From: Bellilinea sp034411135
GTDB taxonomy: Bacteria; Chloroflexota; Anaerolineae; Anaerolineales; Anaerolineaceae
Assembly: GCA_034411135.1 (NCBI GenBank)
Contig: DAOUMN010000056.1
Location: 14,533-78,532, forward strand
DNA: 64,000 nt
Reading direction: 5' to 3'
Shown here: positions 32,836 to 40,388 of the stretch, in pieces
Position numbering within the stretch: the stretch's first letter is position 1
Layout: every line of letters begins with the position of its first letter
Program-made: the position numbers and the translations under genes
The notes under the pieces: generated by a model
Seen by the model: the letters and a program-made list of their open reading frames with translations, nothing else
Told to the model about the DNA's origin: nothing
The model's database searches: none

Positions 32836-34329
32836 TTATTTTTCTAGTAAAAACACGTTCACATTGGATGCATGAGGATAAATAATTTGATATCTTAAGA
32901 TCGCATTATGCGTATAAGCATCCATGCGTTTATGCACCCGTTCTGGTAATTCCGGATCGTCTGCCCAAACGATCCAAATCCGTGATGCCTTAATTTTTTC
33001 GAGAGGGGTTTTCTGGATTTGATAAGCCTGTTGTAAAGGCTCAATTAAGAATCCAGGTGGCAAGATTTCGTCAAGGAGAATCTGTTGATGTTTTGGGTAA
33101 TAAATTGAAAAAGGCAAAAGCGTTGTGGCGGTAGCATGAAAAAATACATCCCCTTCTTTAGTAAGACCTTGGTTAGAAATGATAGCCTCTTTAAGGTAAC
33201 CTCCTTTTTCCATAGGTGACCAATATGCCCAATGAATAGTGATTGTCGTTAGTAAAAGAAAGGCATAGAGACAACCAAGTATTTTCACTTTCTTAAGAAA
33301 GGAATAGATACTCACAATCAATGGTAACGATACTACGCTTAGGGATCTATAAAAAAAGACATTTTTATAGCTGATCGATGCCAGAGCAATCAGTATTAAT
33401 GACAAAAGGCTAATTACTATCCAGTTAGGATTTTCACAGGAAGAAAAAGTTGCTTGATTATTTCTCTTCAAGAGAACCGATTTTACAAAAAAAGATATAA
33501 ATGCAACTAATAAGGAAACAGAAATTATTGTAAAAATAAGATAAGACGTTATTGTAGTGATTCCTGAAAAAGCTGATCGCGGGGCAAAAATAAAAGCCAG
33601 ATGTTCTATTGCTCCAAATGGGTTTAATGCAGGTTTTAGGAAATACGAACCCTCGATTTTTCCCCAAAATACAAAAAACCAGGGGCAGAATGATAATAAA
33701 ATCAATGACAAGATGATGAGTGCTGTTCGCCACCTTTTCCTGAAATGAAATATGAATAAAAGGAATAACGGCACACTATAAAAAGGAGCAGCATTGTTGG
33801 TATAAAGCATTAAACCTGTTGCACCAATAAATCCAATCTTGTTCGATTTAAGGATGTAATAAAAGGCTAACATATAGAGGAACGAAAAAAGTGCATAAAC
33901 TCTGGCATCCTGCGCCATCCAAACCTGGTAAGGCAGAATCGTTGCAAGGAGGATTACTGAAAATTGATCTCGTTTACTCCAATTGAAATGTTGCAAAATC
34001 TTATGGAGGATCCAAAGTGTTGCAAGGCTTGTGAGCAATGAAATTAAGCGATACGAGAATTCGCTTTCACCAAAAATTCTACGTACGAGCCATTCAAGAA
34101 TTTCCCATAACGGAGGGTGAAAATCCAAAGAAATAAGACGAACCATCTCAAATAATGGCTGACGCGTGAGGAAGATTGTGAAAGATTCGTCATACCAAAA
34201 AGAATTTTGAGTCAGGTTGTTCAATCTGAGAAATACTGCCAGAATAAATGGTAGCCAAAGATATGTCTTGGATAGAAAAATATTTTTCAGAGTCAATAAC
34301 TTGATTTTTGATAAGTTTGTCGATGCCAT
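32836..34329 (-). CDS. GT-C membrane glycosyltransferase (GT39/ArnT-like), AT-rich
   Basis: About 497 residues from ATG 34329 (MASTNLSKIKLL...); the frame open back to 34611 lies inside the preceding gene and is rejected. About ten hydrophobic helices. The N-terminal FWYDESFTIFL carries the Asp-Glu of GT-C enzymes, and DFHPPLWEILEWLV is the downstream loop seen in GT39 and related dolichyl- or polyprenyl-phosphate-sugar transferases. The start overlaps the stop of the 34293-35459 gene by about 36 bases. Base composition is far more AT-rich than anything else in the window, suggesting recent acquisition. It ends the minus-strand set with another GT-C gene. Confidence 0.82.
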   Translation of the reverse strand: MASTNLSKIKLLTLKNIFLSKTYLWLPFILAVFLRLNNLTQNSFWYDESFTIFLTRQPLFEMVRLISLDFHPPLWEILEWLVRRIFGESEFSYRLISLLTSLATLWILHKILQHFNWSKRDQFSVILLATILPYQVWMAQDARVYALFSFLYMLAFYYILKSNKIGFIGATGLMLYTNNAAPFYSVPLFLLFIFHFRKRWRTALIILSLILLSFCPWFFVFWGKIEGSYFLKPALNPFGAIEHLAFIFAPRSAFSGITTITSYLIFTIISVSLLVAFISFFVKSVLLKRNNQATFSSCENPNWIVISLLSLILIALASISYKNVFFYRSLSVVSLPLIVSIYSFLKKVKILGCLYAFLLLTTITIHWAYWSPMEKGGYLKEAIISNQGLTKEGDVFFHATATTLLPFSIYYPKHQQILLDEILPPGFLIEPLQQAYQIQKTPLEKIKASRIWIVWADDPELPERVHKRMDAYTHNAILRYQIIYPHASNVNVFLLEK

Positions 34330-35459
34330 AGCACGAGAAATACCCCCAGCAAAATCATTCTGGCAGGTGCAATAAACCACAGGGTTTGAAATAATTCGCG
34401 CATCAGAAGCAGCGGCCATTCGATAAACGTCAACATCATGAAAAGGATGGTAAGCATTAATCCGCGCGAAAGGGGCAGGGTGAGCAGGACAAGGGGGATC
34501 AAATACAGCATCCATTGCGGGCTCCAACCCGGCGACCACAAGAGGAACACCGCCCAGGTAATGCCGGTAAAGGCGATGTAGGAACGGTCGTCGAAGGTGT
34601 TGCGCTTCCACAGGAAAAATGCCCCGAGTAAACCGAACAATAGCAGGGTCAGGTTGCTGGAGATGACCGCCGGATTGCCGCGCGGAATGCCAGCAATTTC
34701 CGGGTGCAGGCGGTCTTCAATGGTCAGGAATGCGCCAGTGGTCAGGTTGTTGTCCAGCAACGCCCAAATGGTTTGCCAGGAAGAGCGTCCTGGCTGAGCA
34801 ATTAAAGAGGCGGTGGTCATCTCAGGCGAAACAATCCATAAAATTCCAAAGACCAGCACGGTCAATCCCACGGCAATCAGACTGATCTTCACCAGCCGTT
34901 TCCACGAGCGGAAGCGGATCAACCCCGGCAGCAGAAAGAGCGGAAACCATTTGGAGAGAATACCAATCCCGATCCATATTCCTGCCAGGGTATCTTTTTG
35001 TTGCAAGATCAGCCAGATGCCCAACAGGAACAAAAATACGGTGATCGGTTCGGCGTACCACCAATTGTAGGGGATAAACAGGGTCAGGAAATTGAAGATC
35101 AGGCTGCGCTCCTGACCCTCTTCATTGCCAAAGACGCGTATGGCAATGTTGCGAAAGACGATCATCATGCCCATGCCGGCGGCGGCGATGACGATGCACA
35201 TCAAGAAATCATAAACAAAGCGTTGTTCGCGGGCTAGGATGAGCAGCAGTTCGCTGATCAATGGAAACAGGGGTGGGTATTCGACCCAATAACTGAAATA
35301 TGGAAATCCGGGCAGCGCAGTCCAGGCATAATAGACCGGCAGATCGCCAAAGCCGTAATAACCGAACGGCATCAGGGCGAGAAAATAGATCAACCGGCTG
35401 ACCAGATAGAGAAATGGGAAAATCCAGACCTGATTTTGCTTGTACCAGCTTGGCTTCAT
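34293..35459 (-). CDS. GT-C membrane mannosyltransferase-like protein
   Basis: 388 residues with about ten helices. The first loop has YYGFGDLPVYYAWTALPGFPY and VEYPPLFPLISELLL, the acidic/proline-rich loop characteristic of GT-C enzymes (GT87/DUF2029 or PIG-M-like). SKWFPLFLLPGLIRFRSWKR follows in the middle. Such enzymes use polyprenyl-phosphate sugars at the outer membrane face. Composition is normal for the window, unlike its AT-rich downstream neighbour. It starts 20 bases after the MBL-fold gene stops, so the pair may be in the same transcript. Confidence 0.82.
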   Translation of the reverse strand: MKPSWYKQNQVWIFPFLYLVSRLIYFLALMPFGYYGFGDLPVYYAWTALPGFPYFSYWVEYPPLFPLISELLLILAREQRFVYDFLMCIVIAAAGMGMMIVFRNIAIRVFGNEEGQERSLIFNFLTLFIPYNWWYAEPITVFLFLLGIWLILQQKDTLAGIWIGIGILSKWFPLFLLPGLIRFRSWKRLVKISLIAVGLTVLVFGILWIVSPEMTTASLIAQPGRSSWQTIWALLDNNLTTGAFLTIEDRLHPEIAGIPRGNPAVISSNLTLLLFGLLGAFFLWKRNTFDDRSYIAFTGITWAVFLLWSPGWSPQWMLYLIPLVLLTLPLSRGLMLTILFMMLTFIEWPLLLMRELFQTLWFIAPARMILLGVFLVLWHRQTYQKSSY

Positions 35460-35479
35460 ACGTGGCTTCCGTGTGCTGC

Positions 35480-36115
35480 TTAATTGAGATAGGGATTGTT
35501 GTCCACCTCATCCTGGACGGTGGTTTCCTCGCCGTGTCCGGGCAGCAGGCGGGTATCGGGGGGCAGGGTAAGCACCTGAGTATAGATGGATTTGAGCAAT
35601 TGGGTACTGCTAGCACCGGGTAAATCGGTGCGCCCAACGCTGTTCTGAAAAATCAGGTCACCGACGATGGCTGCTCCTGCCTGTGGCGCGTAAAAAATGA
35701 CGTGACCGCGGCTGTGCCCGGGGGTGTGGCGCACCTCGACCGGCTGGCTGCCAACATACATGAACTGCCCATGTTCAAAGAACAGGCTCGGTTCGGGCAT
35801 TTGCGGCATGTTGATGCCGAACATGCCCGCTCCGCCGCCGGAATGATACAGTTCCAGATCGTCCGGGTGAATGCCGATGGGCAGCGGTGGCTGGCTAATT
35901 TCAGAAAACAACTTCGCACCGGCAATGTGGTCAAAGTGGGCGTGGGTCAGCCAGATTTGTTCCAGTAAGATGCCGCGCTTGAGAATGGTCTCGACGATAT
36001 GATGGCTGTCAAAAGTCGGGTCAATAATGGCTGCCTGGTTGGTGTCTGTGTCAACCAACAGGTACGTATTGTTTTGTAACGGACCCAGGGGGAAGGTGAG
36101 AATTTCGAGCGGCAA
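35480..36115 (-). CDS. MBL-fold metallo-hydrolase (glyoxalase-II-like)
   Basis: 211 residues from TTG 36115, which has GGAG six bases upstream; the open frame extending to 36337 crosses the esterase gene and is rejected. Metal site: LTHAHFDHIAGA (HxHxDH), TPGHSRGHV (third His) and VGDLIFQ (bridging Asp), then LPGHGEET (last His). Size and motifs fit the small GloB-like hydrolases that act on thioesters or related compounds. It lies 22 bases after the esterase gene, in a row of hydrolases. Confidence 0.9.
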   Translation of the reverse strand: MPLEILTFPLGPLQNNTYLLVDTDTNQAAIIDPTFDSHHIVETILKRGILLEQIWLTHAHFDHIAGAKLFSEISQPPLPIGIHPDDLELYHSGGGAGMFGINMPQMPEPSLFFEHGQFMYVGSQPVEVRHTPGHSRGHVIFYAPQAGAAIVGDLIFQNSVGRTDLPGASSTQLLKSIYTQVLTLPPDTRLLPGHGEETTVQDEVDNNPYLN

Positions 36116-36137
36116 GGTTGTCTCCAGTTCTCGCCGT

Positions 36138-36896
36138 TCACGAGCTGTGACGGCGGATGAAATCCAGGGCGGCGGCGAAAACCACCTCGCGTTCCGGCTC
36201 GCGCGGAATGTTGTGACCGCTGTTATCAACCCACAGCATGTGTTTATCGCGGCTGCCGAGCGCAGCGAAAATTTTTTCCATGTTGGCAGGCATGACGCTA
36301 AAATCCTGACGTGAATGCGCCAACAGAACCGGTACACTTACCCGTGGCAGGACGGCGCGGAATTCGCCGAGCAGGTCGTTTAATTCCGCGATGGAATTGG
36401 TGGGGTAATACGGATAATCGATGTGATCGGCGGCAGCATCCGGGTTGCGCCAATCGGGTGAACCTTTCTCCACGCGCGGCTGTATGCGGCGAAGCAGCCG
36501 CACGAATTTCAAGCGCCAGTCGGCGGGCAGTTCATACGGGGTCGACATGGCGACCACGCCTTGGACGGGCAGAAAGGGTGCGCTGAACAAGGTCAGCACA
36601 CCGCCTAAGGATAATCCGCACAGGAATATCCTGTTGCACGTTTGGCTCAGCAGATTGAAGCCATCCTCCACGCTCGCCAGCCAGTCCAGCCAGCGGGTTC
36701 GTTCCAATTGATCCGGGGTGGTGGCGTGCCCGGCAAGCCTGATGCCTAGTGCAGAGATCTGGTTGGCATGCAGGTAATCGCCCATCCAGCGCATCTCTTT
36801 CGGTGTGCCGGTCAAGCCGTGCACCAGCACGCATCCGGTACGACTGGCGGGCAGGTAGAAGGGTTCGGCGGAGGGAATGGTTTGAGGGAATGGCAT
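36138..36896 (-). CDS. Alpha/beta hydrolase, carboxylesterase/monoacylglycerol lipase-like
   Basis: 252 residues. VLVHGLTGTPKEM is the oxyanion region, FLCGLSLGGVL the nucleophile elbow (Ser in G-L-S-L-G), AHSRQDFSV the acid and NSGHNI the His. The whole resembles the thermophilic Est30-type carboxylesterases of about 250 residues. No signal peptide. The start at ATG 36896 is two bases after the stop of the M24 peptidase gene, so the two are translated together. The physiological ester is unknown. Confidence 0.9.
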   Translation of the reverse strand: MPFPQTIPSAEPFYLPASRTGCVLVHGLTGTPKEMRWMGDYLHANQISALGIRLAGHATTPDQLERTRWLDWLASVEDGFNLLSQTCNRIFLCGLSLGGVLTLFSAPFLPVQGVVAMSTPYELPADWRLKFVRLLRRIQPRVEKGSPDWRNPDAAADHIDYPYYPTNSIAELNDLLGEFRAVLPRVSVPVLLAHSRQDFSVMPANMEKIFAALGSRDKHMLWVDNSGHNIPREPEREVVFAAALDFIRRHSS

Positions 36897-36898
36897 GG

Positions 36899-38002
36899 TT
36901 ATAGAATCGTCAAATCACGGGGGAAATCCGTCAAGGATTCGCATCCATGCGGGGTGACAAGCATGTCATCCTCGATGCGCACACCGCCGACTCCCGGCAA
37001 GTATATGCCTGGCTCAACGGTGTACACCATGCCGGGCTGAAGCAGTAGTTCATTTTCGCCAAATAAATAGGGCGGCTCGTGGGATTCCATGCCCAGCCCG
37101 TGACCGGTGCGGTGGGTGAAATAATCCCCATAACCGCCCGCCTCGATGACTGCGCGGGCAGCAGCGTCGATCGCTCCGGCTGCCAGGCTGGGTTTGCCGG
37201 CAGCTCGTCCAGCTTCATTGGCAGATTGCACCAGCTGATAGATGCGGCGCAATTCTTCGCCGGGGTCACCCAGCGCAAAGGTGCGGGTGATGTCCGAGAA
37301 ATAATCTGCGTAGTTTGCGCCCCAGTCGAACAGCAACAGATCGCCTGGTTTCAACATCCGGTCAGTTGGTACGGCATGCGGGTTGGCGCTGTTTTCTCCA
37401 AAAGCAACGATGGGCGCAAACGGCAGCTCGGATGAAGATCCATTGCGCAACAAGGCAACGATCAATTCGGCTGCCAGCTGACGTTCGGTGATGCCCGGCT
37501 TGACCAGTGGGAGGGTGTCCTGCAGGGCGCGTTGGGCAATACGGGCTGCTTCGCGCATGGCATCGATTTCGGACGCATCCTTGCAGATGCGCAGCGAACT
37601 CAGAACCGGTTCGGCAGAAACGAAGGCGGCGCTGCGAGCAGCGGCTTGCAAGTATTTCATCTCAAGAAAGCGCAGGCGGGTGGGTTCAACTCCGATCTTC
37701 TTACCATCCAGCGCATTGGCATCTGCGGCGGCCTGAAATGTCTGTTTCCACATGGCAGGATTATCACCAAAGGGGAACATCTGTAACGGGATCGAAGCAG
37801 TGCGGGCTTTATCGCTTTCCAGTTGTGGAATGATCAACGCGGGAGGATTTGGCGGGGCGACGATCAACGTGGTGGGGCGTTCGCTGAGGTGAAAATGCAG
37901 TCCGGTCAGGTACACCAGCGTTGGTCCGGGGTTCAACACCAGGGCATGCAACCCGGCAGCGTTCATCAGTGAGATCAGGCGTTCGAGCCGTTTTGTGGTC
38001 AT
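36899..38002 (-). CDS. M24-family Xaa-Pro aminopeptidase-like protein
   Basis: 367 residues from ATG 38002, with AGGAG eight bases upstream and TATAAT further up. The creatinase-type N-terminal domain (about residues 5-125) precedes the pita-bread catalytic domain. Metal ligands appear in LLFDWGANYADYFSDITRT (two Asp), THRTGHGLGMESHE (His), VYTVEPGIYLP (Glu) and GVRIEDDML (Glu). The enzyme cleaves N-terminal residues ahead of proline, or related dipeptides. First gene of a probable minus-strand unit with the esterase, MBL hydrolase and perhaps the GT-C genes. Confidence 0.92.
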   Translation of the reverse strand: MTTKRLERLISLMNAAGLHALVLNPGPTLVYLTGLHFHLSERPTTLIVAPPNPPALIIPQLESDKARTASIPLQMFPFGDNPAMWKQTFQAAADANALDGKKIGVEPTRLRFLEMKYLQAAARSAAFVSAEPVLSSLRICKDASEIDAMREAARIAQRALQDTLPLVKPGITERQLAAELIVALLRNGSSSELPFAPIVAFGENSANPHAVPTDRMLKPGDLLLFDWGANYADYFSDITRTFALGDPGEELRRIYQLVQSANEAGRAAGKPSLAAGAIDAAARAVIEAGGYGDYFTHRTGHGLGMESHEPPYLFGENELLLQPGMVYTVEPGIYLPGVGGVRIEDDMLVTPHGCESLTDFPRDLTIL

Positions 38003-38104
38003 GGGGTGTCTCCTGACAACATTATAGTCCAACCGCGAGAAAGCGTTCTTTGCGCGGGACGATTAAATCAAATTACCTGATGCGGATGACTTTCTCGGCT
38101 CGAA

Positions 38105-39634
38105 CTATCCGGCCTGGTCTTCGCGCGTCTGCAAGTCCGCCCTGCCAATCTTGCCGGTGGGGGTCATGGGCATCTGATCAATGATCTCGACTTCACGCAG
38201 CGGGTTGTTTTCGCCCAATAGGGCGGCGCAATGACGCAATAATTCCTCAGCGGTTGTCTGGGCTTCTGGGTACAACTCGACGATGGCTTTAGGCACTTGC
38301 CCGGCGGCTGAGTCTTTTTTGGCAATAACGCACACGTAACGAACAGCCGGGTGGCGCAGCAGGGCTTCTTCCAGCGGGCGCGGGAAAATGACTTGCCCGT
38401 GCATCAGAATTCGCTCGCTCCAGCGCCCCACCAGGCGGATGTATCCCTGTTCGTCCATCACACCCATATCGCCAGTGTGCAACCAGCCATTGCGCAGAGC
38501 TTCAGCGGTCTTCTCCGGCAGGTTGTGATAGCCCACCATCACGCCGCCGCGAATCAGGATTTCACCGGGTGTTCCGGTTGGAACTTCATTGTCCTGTTCA
38601 TCAGCAATGCGCACTTCTCGGTCTGGTAATTCCGGTCCTATGGCTTTAAACTGCTCGCCGTGAACCGCTCGCGGATAGCCCAAGGCAACGAATCCGCCCA
38701 GTTCGGATTGACCATAAGACTCCACCAGTGGCGCGCCCAGCTCGTCCTGATATGCCATTTTCAATTCGGGCGGCACCGGCGCGCCACCGGAAACCACAAA
38801 GCGCAACACGGCGGGTTTTCTGCCCATTTTTCGAGAATGCAACAGCAGATCGTTGAGCAACAATGGGTTTGCCACCATGAAGGTCACGCCACGTTCGTCC
38901 ATTTCCTGCCAGACAGTCTCAACGTTCCAACGGGTGCGTATCCCGATGTAAACACCGCGGTGGATGCCTGGCAGCAGATTGCCAACTAGGTGATAAGAAC
39001 TGGCAAGCGAAGTTGGACCGTAGGAAACATCCGCCGGAGACAGTTGCAGCCGTTCGGCGATACAATGGGTTGCTCGCGCTGTGTAGCCATGCGCCAGAAT
39101 TGCGCCTTTGGGTTTACCGGATGAGCCGGATGTATAGGACAGGTGTGCCGGGTCTTCTGCGTCCACTTTTACCGCAGGCGGTTTCAGGTTTGCGGAGAGC
39201 AACGCGTTCCAATCATGCGAACCGGGTTTCTCTCCGTCCAGGCAGATGTAATGGCGAACCGAGGGCATGCTTGGGCGGTCGCGCTCAATCACTGCGTGCA
39301 GGTCGCCAGTGTAGATTAGCACGTTTGGTGTTGAATCCTGGACGAACCAGGCGAGATTATCCGCCTGAAGCACGTTGATATGATCAGACACCGCGCCAAG
39401 CTTCCACGCGCCGTACATGGCCATGACATAATCCAACCCATTATGCGCAAAAATGCCAACCCTATCGCCTTTGCGGACGCCCAGTTCTGCCAATGCACCG
39501 GCAACCGAATTGCTCAGCTCTTCGCCTTGCGCGTACGTCAGCGAGCGGTTACGATCGCTCCAATATAAAAATGGATGATTTGGTAACCGCCAGGCGGTGC
39601 GACGCAGCATATCATTGAAAGTCAGGAATCCCAT
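38105..39634 (-). CDS. AMP-dependent acyl-CoA synthetase/ligase
   Basis: 509 residues from ATG 39634 (GGAGG seven bases upstream); a frame running to 39778 is ignored. ANL-superfamily motifs: LSYTSGSSGKPKGAILAHGY (P-loop, A3), ESYGQSELGG (A5), GWLHTGDMGVMDEQGYI (A7), VGRWSERILMHGQVIFP (A8 region) and PTGKIGRADL with the catalytic Lys (A10). It adenylates a carboxylic acid, probably then forming a CoA thioester; fatty or aromatic acid cannot be distinguished. In A8 the usual K-D-x-I is replaced by S-E-R-I. It has its own promoter region and is not overlapped by neighbours. Confidence 0.92.
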   Translation of the reverse strand: MGFLTFNDMLRRTAWRLPNHPFLYWSDRNRSLTYAQGEELSNSVAGALAELGVRKGDRVGIFAHNGLDYVMAMYGAWKLGAVSDHINVLQADNLAWFVQDSTPNVLIYTGDLHAVIERDRPSMPSVRHYICLDGEKPGSHDWNALLSANLKPPAVKVDAEDPAHLSYTSGSSGKPKGAILAHGYTARATHCIAERLQLSPADVSYGPTSLASSYHLVGNLLPGIHRGVYIGIRTRWNVETVWQEMDERGVTFMVANPLLLNDLLLHSRKMGRKPAVLRFVVSGGAPVPPELKMAYQDELGAPLVESYGQSELGGFVALGYPRAVHGEQFKAIGPELPDREVRIADEQDNEVPTGTPGEILIRGGVMVGYHNLPEKTAEALRNGWLHTGDMGVMDEQGYIRLVGRWSERILMHGQVIFPRPLEEALLRHPAVRYVCVIAKKDSAAGQVPKAIVELYPEAQTTAEELLRHCAALLGENNPLREVEIIDQMPMTPTGKIGRADLQTREDQAG

Positions 39635-39811
39635 AGTTTCGCCTCCAAAAAATACTATCCTGGACTGCCCGCTGGCTAAACAGCGGCACGATTGGGGAAA
39701 AATATTATGTTTTACATTCCGGGGGGAATTGACGTGTTGAATATGAATAGTGTAGCGGATTTTCGGGTTGAGAATCAAGGGGTAAACTGGTCAAACAGAA
39801 AATTGATTGAC

Positions 39812-39840
39812 TTGACAGAGTTTGCCCTTGCGGGTAGAAT
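39812..39840 (+). promoter_or_regulatory. Promoter of the tRNA-Ala genes
   Basis: TTGACA (39812-39817), 17 bases, TAGAAT (39835-39840); the first tRNA starts 19 bases downstream. Confidence 0.85.
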
Positions 39841-39858
39841 TCAACCACCCGTAAAAAC

Positions 39859-39931
39859 GGGCCTGTAGCGCAGTTGGGAGCGCGCTTCAATCGCACTGAA
39901 GAGGTCAGGGGTTCGAATCCCCTCAGGTCCA
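39859..39931 (+). tRNA. tRNA-Ala (anticodon CGC)
   Basis: A complete cloverleaf of 73 bases. Acceptor GGGCCTG pairs with CAGGTCC, including the G3-U70 wobble that identifies alanine tRNAs. Anticodon stem CTTCA/TGAAG encloses loop ATCGCAC, anticodon CGC. The T arm has TTCGAAT. CCA is not encoded. Confidence 0.95.
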
Positions 39932-39992
39932 CTGGGGTGGATGCCCCAAAATCAGCAGGCCGGTACATTACCTTTCAAACACATTCTTATCA

Positions 39993-40065
39993 GGGCCCAT
40001 AGCGCAGTTGGGAGCGCGTCTCAATGGCATTGAGAAGGCCGGGGGTTCGAATCCCCCTGGGTCCA
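39993..40065 (+). tRNA. tRNA-Ala (anticodon GGC)
   Basis: Acceptor GGGCCCA pairs with TGGGTCC, again with G3-U70. Anticodon stem TCTCA/TGAGA encloses ATGGCAT, anticodon GGC. T loop TTCGAAT; CCA not encoded. It lies 61 bases after the CGC tRNA with no promoter between, so both belong to one transcript. Confidence 0.95.
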
Positions 40066-40069
40066 CTCA

Positions 40070-40104
40070 AAAACGAGTTTGAGGGCTTCCTCGGCTCGTT
40101 TTTT
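40070..40104 (+). terminator. Terminator-like hairpin after the tRNA-Ala pair
   Basis: AAAACGAG (40070-40077) pairs with CTCGTTTT (40095-40102), with an inner GAGG/CCTC stem, and ends in a T run to 40104. It lies directly before the leuS T-box leader. Confidence 0.7.
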
Positions 40105-40110
40105 GAAAAG

Positions 40111-40363
40111 CCAGGACAGGAGTAGTAAATCATCCGCCAGCGAGCCGGGAGGAAGCAGTGTGAGCCCGGCGCAGCGCCAACGGAGCGCGTAAGGTTGAAC
40201 TCGCCTGTCTGCTCCCCAGAGCAGGCTGCAGCGGTGAAGACGAGTAGTCGCTGCCGGGGTACGCCCGTTAGCGCGTTCTGAGAGGTCGGGGCGATTTTTC
40301 CCCGACAACCAGGGTGGTACCGCGGAGCAACCCTTCGTCCCTGTTCGGATGAAGGGATTTTTG
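40111..40363 (+). ncRNA. T-box leader of leuS (CUC specifier)
   Basis: The canonical T-box sequence AGGGTGGTACCGCGG is at 40311-40325. Stem I is closed by GACAGG (40115-40120) with CCTGTC (40204-40209). Two bases of internal-loop sequence separate its 3' arm from GAACTCG, whose CTC (40200-40202) is a leucine codon and fits leuS. Another hairpin, GTCGGGG/CCCCGAC, precedes the T-box. The terminator is CCCTTCGTCC (40331-40340) with GGATGAAGGG (40347-40356) and T residues after it. Uncharged tRNA-Leu should stabilise the antiterminator and allow leuS transcription. Specifier assignment is by position and is likely but not proven. Confidence 0.93.
40331..40363 (+). terminator. T-box-controlled terminator before leuS
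   Basis: CCCTTCGTCC and GGATGAAGGG form a 10-bp stem (one G-U) around CTGTTC, followed by ATTTTTG. It is the alternative to the T-box antiterminator. Confidence 0.88.
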
Positions 40364-40388
40364 CTTAACTTCTAGACAGGAGCACCGA

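Noticed and set aside
34330..34611. N-terminal extension of the AT-rich glycosyltransferase
   Set aside because: It lies inside the upstream GT-C gene in another frame and has that gene's base composition, not its own.
39705..39968. An 87-residue minus-strand frame
   Set aside because: It covers a tRNA gene and its promoter.
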